Positions 8,837-16,260 of a DNA stretch of 64,000 bases are shown piece by piece (the stretch's first letter is position 1; every line of letters begins with the position of its first letter). Location of the stretch: positions 1 through 64,000 of the forward strand of contig JAGYIG010000013.1 of NCBI GenBank assembly GCA_018402455.1. Direction: 5' to 3'. This DNA comes from Opitutaceae bacterium (GTDB taxonomy: Bacteria > Verrucomicrobiota > Verrucomicrobiia > Opitutales > Opitutaceae). Below the pieces are notes generated by a model. It was not told the DNA's origin, did no database searches, and worked only from the letters and a program-made list of their open reading frames with translations. The translations under genes and the position numbers were made by a program.

Positions 8837-10624
8837 TCACCAGCGGAGCCCTTCCATGGCGAGACGCGGACGCGTTTCGGGCGTGACCACAGGTTTAATG
8901 TCGAGATAGGAAATGAGTTGCTCCGCGATGCGGCGGAAGGCTGGGACCGCGACCGCCGAGCCGTAGTTGATCCGACCACCGGGCAGGCGCGCATCATCGA
9001 CGATGACGGTGATCACCACCTGCGGATCCGAGGCCGGGAAAAAGCCCACAAACGACCCCACATGATGCCGCTTGGAATAACGTCCATCCACGAGTTTCTG
9101 GGCGGTGCCCGTCTTCCCGGCGACCTCGTAGCCCTCAATCGCCGCCGCCTTGGCTGTGCCCTCCTCGGTAACCCCCAGCAGCATGAGAGCCATCTGCCGG
9201 GCAACCTCCGGTTGCAGCACCCGCCGGCGGGCCACTCCGCCGAAGTCATAAACCGCCTCTCCCCTAGCATCCCGAATTTCCTTCACCACCTGCGGTCTTA
9301 GCAACTCCCCCCCACTGGCAATAGTCGCCATCGAATAGTGAATTTGCATCGGCGTAGCCGAGACACTGTAGCCAGCCGGAATCCGGGTGATCTCCAGCGC
9401 ACTCCACTGGCTCGGCGGATTCAACAAACCCCGGCTTTCATACCCCAGCGGGAAACCGGAAGGCTCCCCAAATCCAAATTGTCGGGCGGCGTCATACATC
9501 CCTTTTTCGCCCAACGTCATGCCCAACTGGGCTGCCCCAATGTTGCTCGATTGGCTGATGATCTCCGCCACACTAAGGGGATGATCGTAGGGATGATCGT
9601 CCGGCATGAACTTGCGCACCCGACCTTCAAATTCAATCGAATCGATTGAGCAGTTGAACCGCGTCTGCGGCGTGACCAGACCGCGCTCCAGGGCCGCGGC
9701 CGCCGCCACGATTTTGAAAGTCGATCCCGGGTCCAACAAATCGGTGACCGCGGTGTTGCGCTGAATCTCAATCGGCACTCGGCCGTATTCATTCAGATCA
9801 TACGTAGGGTAATTCGCGAGTCCGAGAATGAAGCCACTCTCCGCATCACTCACGATGATGGAGGCCTTGGCCGGCGTGTAGGTCTCTCCCATGTAAGCAA
9901 GCTCTGTCTCGATTAAATACTGCACCATCGAGTCGATCGAGAGAACCACACTGAAGCCGTCATTGGCCGGCACTTCCCGATCACGGAATTGGGCCATTTC
10001 ACGGCGACGTCCGTCCTTTTCGGTCTCCCGCCAGCCGTCCTGCCCCCGCAAATAAAAGTCGGCAAAACTCTCCACCCCTCCCGAAGGCTGGTTGGCCCGA
10101 TTCAAGAACCCCACCAGATGTGCCGCCAGCTGTCCGCGTGGATACGTGCGGCGGTAGGAACGATTCCCGTACACTCCCTTGATGCCCAGATCTTGAATGG
10201 TCGCGTAAGTCGACTCCTCGACCTCATCGACCAGTTTGGCCCAACGGACCAATCGGGTCTCCCCTTCCGCCGTCACCCGTTCCGTGCGATTAAAGATACC
10301 CGTGAGCCCCGCCAAGGGCAGGTCGATCAACTCCGCCAGTTGCGGCCACTGTCCGCGGTCCTCCTCCCGCAGCATGTGCGGGTCCACCCCGAGCTGGATC
10401 ACGGTGCGGGATGTCGCCAGCACATCACCGCGCACATCCATAATGTCGCCGCGCCGGGCCTGCTCCGTGAAGACCGATTTACGCGCCCGATCCACGTAAC
10501 TGACCAACCGTTCCCGATCGAGCACGTGCAAATGCACCAAGCGCACGCCCACGCTGCCAAAGCTGATCAAAACCGCGGAAGCGAGAAGAACGAGTCGGAA
10601 GCTGGAGGCGAAACCCTTGGACAT
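8837..10624 (-). CDS. ftsI: FtsI / PBP3-like class B penicillin-binding protein
   Basis: The septal transpeptidase that cross-links peptidoglycan. From the ATG at 10624 it has 595 residues; a TTG at 10639 that overlaps the upstream stop would add five. There is one N-terminal membrane anchor (about residues 8-30), a dimerisation domain starting near RRGDIMDVRGDVLA, and a transpeptidase domain with SxxK = STFK (catalytic Ser about 301), SxN = SSN (about 359-361) and KTG (about 504-506). No PASTA repeats are seen. Its position between the ftsL-like gene and murE is the classic dcw position. Confidence 0.95.
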   Translation of the reverse strand: MSKGFASSFRLVLLASAVLISFGSVGVRLVHLHVLDRERLVSYVDRARKSVFTEQARRGDIMDVRGDVLATSRTVIQLGVDPHMLREEDRGQWPQLAELIDLPLAGLTGIFNRTERVTAEGETRLVRWAKLVDEVEESTYATIQDLGIKGVYGNRSYRRTYPRGQLAAHLVGFLNRANQPSGGVESFADFYLRGQDGWRETEKDGRRREMAQFRDREVPANDGFSVVLSIDSMVQYLIETELAYMGETYTPAKASIIVSDAESGFILGLANYPTYDLNEYGRVPIEIQRNTAVTDLLDPGSTFKIVAAAAALERGLVTPQTRFNCSIDSIEFEGRVRKFMPDDHPYDHPLSVAEIISQSSNIGAAQLGMTLGEKGMYDAARQFGFGEPSGFPLGYESRGLLNPPSQWSALEITRIPAGYSVSATPMQIHYSMATIASGGELLRPQVVKEIRDARGEAVYDFGGVARRRVLQPEVARQMALMLLGVTEEGTAKAAAIEGYEVAGKTGTAQKLVDGRYSKRHHVGSFVGFFPASDPQVVITVIVDDARLPGGRINYGSAVAVPAFRRIAEQLISYLDIKPVVTPETRPRLAMEGLRW

Positions 10625-10635
10625 GCGGGGCGGCG

Positions 10636-11040
10636 TCAAGGGGTCCCGGGATCATGGAAGCCAAACTGCACCGAAACCTCTCCGGTGGACACTTCCTTGG
10701 TGAAAATTTCAAAATTGCGCTTGGCCGCGAGGCGACGCTCGGGGGACTCCTCCACCCGCACGATGTGCAGCTCGGCCGGGCGGACCAGGCCGAGCTGCAT
10801 CTCGTGGTTTTTCGTCTCCAACGTCTGAGGCGATTGCTCGCCAGCGAGGCGGGCGGTGGTCTCCGCCAGCCGTCGCTCTACCGCCACGAGTCGGCTTTCG
10901 GTTTGCTTGGTGAATCGGGCTGTCTCCGAAATTTGATGACGCAACCACACCGTGCCCATCCAAACAGCGCCGTTGAAACCGACGAGGAGCAACAGGTAGA
11001 TCATGAACTCACTCACGAAAGCAGCAGTGGTTTTCTTCAT
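10636..11040 (-). CDS. FtsL-like small bitopic division protein
   Basis: A 134-residue protein with a short cytoplasmic N-terminus, one membrane segment (about residues 12-32) and an adjacent helical stretch rich in Gln, Glu, Arg and Leu (about 36-75) that could form a coiled coil, followed by a periplasmic tail. FtsL proteins have this topology and lie between rsmH and ftsI, as here, but are too divergent to recognise by motif. Its stop overlaps a possible TTG of ftsI (TTGA). The call rests on position and topology, so another divisome protein remains possible. Confidence 0.7.
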   Translation of the reverse strand: MKKTTAAFVSEFMIYLLLLVGFNGAVWMGTVWLRHQISETARFTKQTESRLVAVERRLAETTARLAGEQSPQTLETKNHEMQLGLVRPAELHIVRVEESPERRLAAKRNFEIFTKEVSTGEVSVQFGFHDPGTP

Positions 11041-11053
11041 GGCAGCAGGGGCG

Positions 11054-12010
11054 TCAAAGTTTGCGCAGCGCGCGCAATTTGGCGGAGCGGCTGCGGGGGT
11101 TCGTATCCAACTCCGCCCGACTGGCGGTGCGGGGTTTGCGGGTCAGCGGCTCGGCGAACTTCGCCCGCAGATCCTGAGGGGTAGAGTCATGGGCCCCCAG
11201 CGGCTGACCACACATGCGGCGGAAAAAATGCTTCACCGGGCGATCCTCCAGGGAGTGAAAGCTGATCACGGCGAGCACCCCGCCGGGCCGCAGCCGTTCG
11301 AACGCGACCGGCAGGGCGCGTCCAATCGCGCCAATCTCGTCATTCACGGCGATGCGAATGCCTTGAAAAGTGCGGGTGGCGGGATGAATTCGGGATTGGC
11401 GGCGTTGCGCCGCGGGGATGGCTTCAGTCACGACCTCGGCTAATGATGCCGTGCGCGCCAGCCGCCCCGTGCCCCGGGCGGCCACCAAGGCCCGCACCAC
11501 TCGGCGCCAACTGGATTCCTCACCATACTCCCGCACCGCTTGGACCAGCATCGCTTCCGTCGCGGTTTCGAGCCACTCGGCCGCTGACACTCCGCAACGT
11601 GGGTCCATGCGCATGTCCGCCGGAGCATCGTGTCGAAAGGAAAAACCCCGCTCGGTTTCATCGAGTTGAAACGAGGAAACCCCGAGGTCGAACAAAGCCC
11701 CGTCCAACGGTCCCGTCTCGACCTGATCGAGGCGGCCGAAATCGGTGTCGATCAGCGTAAACTGCTGCCCCCTGGATCCGGCCAGAGAGGCGGCGCGATC
11801 CCGGGCCGCCGGATCGCGGTCCAGCGCCACCACCGACACCCCGGGCGCGCTGTCCAACAACGCCCGGGTGTGACCGCCCCCGCCAAAAGTGGCATCAAGC
11901 ACGCACGCGCCAGGCTCCGGCGCCAGCAGCTCCAGCACCTCAGCCAGCATAACGGGTAAGTGACCGGGCATCATGACGGGCGACGGAAGTTCAAAATTGA
12001 TGCCGACCAT
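11054..12010 (-). CDS. rsmH: RsmH (MraW), 16S rRNA m4C1402 methyltransferase
   Basis: An SAM-dependent enzyme that N4-methylates C1402 of 16S rRNA. The ATG at 12010 has a strong Shine-Dalgarno GGAGGAG 6 nt upstream and gives 318 residues; a longer open frame upstream is not family-like. Motifs are MPGHLPVMLAEVLELL, the SAM loop LDATFGGGGHTRALL, LFDLGVSSFQLDE, RGFSFRHDAPADMRMD and the C-terminal VISFHSLEDRPVKHFF. It is 13 bp upstream of the ftsL-like gene in the dcw cluster. Confidence 0.96.
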   Translation of the reverse strand: MVGINFELPSPVMMPGHLPVMLAEVLELLAPEPGACVLDATFGGGGHTRALLDSAPGVSVVALDRDPAARDRAASLAGSRGQQFTLIDTDFGRLDQVETGPLDGALFDLGVSSFQLDETERGFSFRHDAPADMRMDPRCGVSAAEWLETATEAMLVQAVREYGEESSWRRVVRALVAARGTGRLARTASLAEVVTEAIPAAQRRQSRIHPATRTFQGIRIAVNDEIGAIGRALPVAFERLRPGGVLAVISFHSLEDRPVKHFFRRMCGQPLGAHDSTPQDLRAKFAEPLTRKPRTASRAELDTNPRSRSAKLRALRKL

Positions 12011-12221
12011 GGCGACTCCTCCAAAGAACCAGGCGATCCACCGTCGAAGGCATCGCCGCCTCCGATACCACGGGAGAAAAATAAGCTTCCAATAACTCGC
12101 GTCGGCGCCGCTTGTCCGAAGGGCTTCGCCCCCTCTGCTCCGCAATGACGTCTCCGGGCTCGCCGAAACCGCACCGCGCTGGCGGAGGTGGCTGGGAAAG
12201 ATTAAACGGAACGAGGGCCAT
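11991..12221 (-). CDS. Candidate 76-aa protein between mraZ and rsmH, function unknown
   Basis: The unusually long 213-bp gap between mraZ and rsmH is filled by one open frame. Its ATG (12221) lies 2 nt after the mraZ stop, and its stop (11991-11993) is 17 nt inside rsmH, so the three genes would be coupled. The predicted product has an N-terminal Pro-rich part (MALVPFNLSQPPPPARCG), a basic run SPSDKRRRRELLEAY and the tail LVLWRSRHGRHQF. No Shine-Dalgarno is evident within mraZ, and I recognise no domain. It could be a chance frame, and only conservation would decide. Confidence 0.35.
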   Translation of the reverse strand: MALVPFNLSQPPPPARCGFGEPGDVIAEQRGRSPSDKRRRRELLEAYFSPVVSEAAMPSTVDRLVLWRSRHGRHQF

Positions 12222-12223
12222 GA

Positions 12224-12685
12224 TCAGATTCCGAAGCGCTCCATGACGCTGCGCTGGCTTGCTGCCGTGGACGAGGCCTGCGCCTGATCCCACCGCTCGG
12301 CGTTATACACGTTGAATTTATTGAGCCCTCCCACGAGGACCGCTTCGCTCTTCGGGCCGTTGAGCCCGGCGTGCTGGGAAAGCGATTCGTTCAGCGCGAT
12401 GCGACCCTGCTTGTCGAAACTGAAGGTCTGGGTGCTCGCCATGAATACGTTGATGTCGGTCTGCGCCTCCGTGTCGGACAGCGGGACGGCCGCAAATTTC
12501 TCATAAAGCTTGTCCGCCTCCACGGGCGGCAAAACCGAAACCCAGCCTCCGGGATTGGGGATGGCCAGAAACGAGGTGCCACTCTCGAAGTGCCCGCGCC
12601 AGGACGACGGAATCGTGACGCGATTCTTGTCGTCGAGAAAGTGCCGAAAATTGCCGGCAAGATAGGCTTTGGGAGGAGTAGACAT
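12224..12685 (-). CDS. mraZ: MraZ, AbrB-fold transcriptional regulator of the dcw operon
   Basis: A 153-residue protein with two SpoVT/AbrB-like half domains, each with the DxxxR core: LDDKNRVTIPSSW near the N-terminus and FDKQGRIALNESL near residues 90-102. MraZ proteins form ring oligomers that bind TGGGN direct repeats upstream of their own gene and control the dcw operon. Such repeats lie 21-57 bp upstream here, supporting autoregulation. It is the first gene of the cluster. Confidence 0.95.
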   Translation of the reverse strand: MSTPPKAYLAGNFRHFLDDKNRVTIPSSWRGHFESGTSFLAIPNPGGWVSVLPPVEADKLYEKFAAVPLSDTEAQTDINVFMASTQTFSFDKQGRIALNESLSQHAGLNGPKSEAVLVGGLNKFNVYNAERWDQAQASSTAASQRSVMERFGI

Positions 12686-12705
12686 TTCAATCTAGGGCAT
12701 TAGTG

Positions 12706-12742
12706 CCCCAATTTGACCCAAAATGACCCATTTTCCTCCCCA
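12706..12742 (-). promoter_or_regulatory. Predicted MraZ operator: TGGGN direct repeats upstream of mraZ
   Basis: Read on the minus strand, TGGGT, TGGGT and TGGGG (plus coordinates 12726-12730, 12716-12720, 12706-12710) are spaced exactly 10 bp start to start, the spacing known for MraZ boxes. A fourth TGGGG at 12738-12742 is 12 bp away, out of register. A TTGACC hexamer at 12745-12750 immediately upstream could be a -35 element, but no convincing -10 is visible. Function is inferred from the known MraZ recognition sequence. Confidence 0.75.
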
Positions 12743-13117
12743 TAGGTCAAGCCAAGAAACTCCAAATTCGGTTCATTCCGGCCGAAACTTATTCACATAT
12801 GATGCTGATTGATCGGCTTTTGGCGCGGCCTTAGCCGGCTTGAGATCCCGGCGGAGATGCACCGCTCCCTCTCCTGTGTTTCTTAATGCTCCAGTTCCCT
12901 CCTCGTCCGGCGGCTGCCGTCGGCGCTCTGCTCCCTGCCTCATCCAACGGACGTATCTTCCCGCGAATCGCTGGATCAAAGCAAAACAGAGAGGCGCACT
13001 TAAAGTCCGATGACCGACGGCTGGCCCCGAGGTCTCGTATCCACTATCCCTCCTTTTGGCGTTCCTTTGATAGGGCTGGCGTCCATTCAAGAAGCAGGAA
13101 CTGCTCTTCGCGCGGAC
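12743..13117. other. Intergenic stretch upstream of the dcw operon
   Basis: About 375 bp between the MraZ boxes and the transposase remnant. It should hold the dcw promoter on the minus strand. Short open frames here (for example a 105-codon frame at 12773-13090) show arginine- and proline-rich, non-globular sequence, and I see no family. No tRNA or clear terminator was found. Confidence 0.5.
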
Positions 13118-14108
13118 TCAGCCGAAAGGGCTTTGGCGGAGTCCGCGCAGTGTTGTTAAGTCCCCCCAGCTGGTGACCGCGGGCAGCGGTTGGGGTGCGG
13201 TTTGGCGGCGGCGCCCGGTCGCGCGTCGGTAGGCGACCAGGTGCCGTTGCACGAATTCACGACTCCCCAATACCGCCCCATCGCTGAAGTAGCGGATTCG
13301 GCATCAGCGCTCGTGTTGCGGCAGTTGCCTCGGTTCTTCACGACCTTTGCAGCTCCAGGGGATCTAATTTTGATCCGCGTTCACGTGCCGCGCTGCAGCC
13401 TGGCAAACAGGTTTGACGGTAGGAAGCCTGCGCTTTCGTCCAATCGGTTTTACGTCGGGATGGGAGCAGGCTGCCCAGACCGGTTTGGGCCAGAGCGGCC
13501 CCCGGCGACTGCTTCGCCATAGCCGCAGAACCGGTAGTCCTTCGGGTCGTTGACCAACCCGGCCCGCACGGCATTCAGATCAAGGTAGGCGGCCATCGTG
13601 GTCAGGACTGCGGACTTTGCCTCGACCAGAACGCTTTTGAAACGCTCTGCCCAGAGCGTGCCGTAGCGTTGATGGGAGCGATTATACCAGACGGAGAAGC
13701 GTTGTTTGAGCAGCTTCATGAACTGCGAGACATCTCCCATCAGGGCGGTTTGCTGGCGACGCCACGCCACCGCGGCTTCGCCGCCCGTGGCCAACTGCTC
13801 CTTGATGACATCCAGTTGAGCGGTTTGGTAGCGGGTGGGTTTCGGGTACAGCACGCTGTAGCGACGCAGGAGTTCTTGATCGGAAACCTCGCCCTTACGC
13901 GGCACGCGCACGAGCACATGGAAGTGGTTGGCCATGATAGCGTAAGTGATCACCTGCACCCCGCAATAGTCGGCGATCTGCCAGAGCTGCTTGCACCTTC
14001 TACTCCTTAGCCCGATCATCGAGCAACGCTCCCCATTCACCGTGCGGCTCATGCAATGATACACCGCCGCCCCTCCGTCGCGTCCACCTTGATTCTCGCC
14101 GTTCTCAT
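13118..14108 (-). pseudogene. Decayed REP-associated tyrosine transposase (RAYT, Y1/HUH family)
   Basis: The central piece (14064 to 13450) contains YAIMANHFHVLVRVP, with the HUH metal-binding HFH motif of Y1 transposases, and TLWAERFKSVLV, typical of RAYT proteins. The gene is broken several times. The N-terminus (ATG 14108, MRTARIKVDATEG) and the central part (AAVYHCMSRTVNGE) are in different frames. The segment LLDDRAKE is again out of frame. After GYGEAVAG the protein continues in another frame as AALAQTGLGSLLP, and the C-terminal RYFSDGAVLGSREFVQRHL follows in a third frame after an in-frame TGA, ending at 13118. RAYTs mobilise REP hairpins; this copy cannot be functional. Confidence 0.85.
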
Positions 14109-14215
14109 CCCCCCCAACCGATCAAGTTCCACCTCCCCAGTCAACTGTTATTTTAACCTGTCCCTTAATATTGGATAGCTAAGTGGATGAGTCAAGGGGT
14201 TGAGGGGTCCGAAGG

Positions 14216-16171
14216 CTACTTTAACGGAATTCGGAAGATCGTGGCACTTAGGGCGGGGACGGAGAGTCCGGTCGCAGTCGGCACACTATCACTGAATTCA
14301 TCCACCTGTCGCGCCGCTCCAGGAGTGTTGAATGACTCCGCGGTGGGGCCTCCAATCCAATGGCGTTCTGCCTCCTTACCAAAACGCGTCTCCCCCAAGT
14401 CGAGTTCCACCGTAACCGCCGTCGCCTGCGGGTTCATCACCGCGAGGGTCAATACCCTGCCGTCATCATCCAGGGCCGCCGTGACGTCGAGAACACCAAA
14501 ATCGCGATCGAGGATCAGCGGGATTTCACCGAAATGAGCACGATAGAGTTTTAATACCAACCCCGTCGTGGCGAATTCCGCCGCCGTATCCGTGGTCTTG
14601 ATCGCGCCGATGACGTTCACGGTCTGCGCATAATAGGCCATCTGCACGAGGTCGCTTTGACGGTAATATTCGTGCAACCCCGCCGCGATACCAAGGGCAT
14701 CCTGCAATTCGTAAATGCAGCCGAGTTCGCCATAGACGTATTCCCGGTGCCAATAATTCCATTCCGTCATCGCGATGGGCATCACCCGCCCTTCCAGTTC
14801 GGGTATTCCGCTCTGCAATTCGCGGTGCCCGTCTGCGATGAATTTGATAAATTCCACGATCCGGGTGACGTGATCCTCCACGGGTTCACGAACGTTTTCG
14901 GGCTGCCACGGGGTGCGCCCCGCGTAAAAGTGCTCCGAGAGGTGGGTCATGTAGTCGGCACTGTCCTGCAGCATCCCTTCGGACCAACCGCGTTCGCGGT
15001 CGCTGTTGAGGCGCTGACTCCGGCTGCGGATGTCGCCGGAACCGACCAATACAAGATCGGGGTCCACGTCCCACATCGCCTGCGCCGCCCGGTTGTGTTT
15101 GAGCGTGTATTGGTCGAGGTGCATGTAGCCCAGTTGCCACGTGCCCCACATTTCGTTTCCAACGCACCAGAGCTCGACATCGAACGGTGCCGTGGTGCCG
15201 TTTTCGATCCGCATGCGACCGCCGACGGTCTCGCCCCCAGCGTTACAATATTCCACCCACTGCGCGGCGGAGTAAGCGTCGCCGAACCCCATATTAGCCG
15301 TGACCACGGGCTCCGCCCCGACCAAGCGACAGAAGTCCATGAATTCGTCGGTGCCAAAGTCGTTGTGTTCCACGCCTTCCCAAGCCGGATTGCGCCGGGG
15401 CGGACGCCGGTCGCGATCGCCGACTCCATCGCGCCAATCGTAGCCGCTGACAAAGTTACCGCCCGGCCAACGGTAGATGGGCGCATCGAGCTCCTGCAGC
15501 AACGCGATGGTGTCCGCCCGCATCCCGCGAATGTTGTCGTCTGGCATCAACGATACCGTGCCAACCAAAGCGGCCCCGGCCGTCACTTCAACGGCGAGCG
15601 TGCCTTTCGCCGAACCCGTTGTCGCCACTAAGTGAAAGTAAAACTTTTGGTAGTCTTCTCCGGTGACGACAAAATCAAACGGCTGGGCATGGCCCCCCCC
15701 CTCCAGCAGCAGGGTCACGCGGGTGATGCCCGGACTTGTTCCCTTCAGCCAAACATAACCTTCGTAGCCGCGGCCGGCCTGCCAGCTGAGGTCATGTTGA
15801 CGCAGACCCGTGCCGGCGCGCAGGTGCGGCGTATGGTCCCCGACAAACGAATCCTCGACGACCATCTCGAGTCCGGCCGCCGGACCTACCACTTCCCAAG
15901 GCGACGCCCCCACGACCGGAAACTCCGTGTCAACGAGCTGCGTGTAGGGCGCGTAGTCGGGCGTGACCTCAAAATAGAATTTACGGTCTTCCAGCATTTC
16001 CGCCCAGATCCCGCCGTAGATGCAGCGCCCGAGATGCTCGATGAACTGTCCATAGATCATGGGGTTGATCGGCGCCCCCTGCTCTTTGGTATCCAGCTTC
16101 ACCTCAATCGAAGCAGCGTGAGTGATCAGGGGGAGGCAGGCCAGGCCCAGCAGGCGTTTGAAGGGTATCAT
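14216..16171 (-). CDS. GH51-type alpha-L-arabinofuranosidase, secreted
   Basis: A 651-residue protein with a signal peptide (MIPFKRLLGLACLPLITHAA). It resembles alpha-L-arabinofuranosidases of GH51, which release arabinose from arabinan and arabinoxylan. A carbohydrate-binding-like region (about 90-210) precedes the TIM barrel (IYRWPGGNFVSGYDWRDGVG). The likely acid/base is Glu340 in WCVGNE and the nucleophile Glu470 in AMTEW; a C-terminal beta domain follows. It is the last gene after the AraC regulator and heparinase-like gene on the same strand, 89 bp after the latter. The substrate is inferred from the family only. Confidence 0.88.
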   Translation of the reverse strand: MIPFKRLLGLACLPLITHAASIEVKLDTKEQGAPINPMIYGQFIEHLGRCIYGGIWAEMLEDRKFYFEVTPDYAPYTQLVDTEFPVVGASPWEVVGPAAGLEMVVEDSFVGDHTPHLRAGTGLRQHDLSWQAGRGYEGYVWLKGTSPGITRVTLLLEGGGHAQPFDFVVTGEDYQKFYFHLVATTGSAKGTLAVEVTAGAALVGTVSLMPDDNIRGMRADTIALLQELDAPIYRWPGGNFVSGYDWRDGVGDRDRRPPRRNPAWEGVEHNDFGTDEFMDFCRLVGAEPVVTANMGFGDAYSAAQWVEYCNAGGETVGGRMRIENGTTAPFDVELWCVGNEMWGTWQLGYMHLDQYTLKHNRAAQAMWDVDPDLVLVGSGDIRSRSQRLNSDRERGWSEGMLQDSADYMTHLSEHFYAGRTPWQPENVREPVEDHVTRIVEFIKFIADGHRELQSGIPELEGRVMPIAMTEWNYWHREYVYGELGCIYELQDALGIAAGLHEYYRQSDLVQMAYYAQTVNVIGAIKTTDTAAEFATTGLVLKLYRAHFGEIPLILDRDFGVLDVTAALDDDGRVLTLAVMNPQATAVTVELDLGETRFGKEAERHWIGGPTAESFNTPGAARQVDEFSDSVPTATGLSVPALSATIFRIPLK

Positions 16172-16260
16172 GGGATGAGGGGGATAAGGGGAATCAACTC
16201 CGGGGAGCAGGAAGAGGCAGAATCCAGCGGGAGGTTCCCGGCGGGAAACAGAAGCTCGGT

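Noticed and set aside
7218-8909. 563-codon plus-strand frame antisense to murE
   Set aside because: Low-complexity His/Arg/Gln-rich translation; murE on the other strand is clear from its motifs.
12773-13090. 105-codon minus-strand frame upstream of mraZ
   Set aside because: Arg-, Gln- and Pro-rich non-globular translation, no ribosome site of note and no family.
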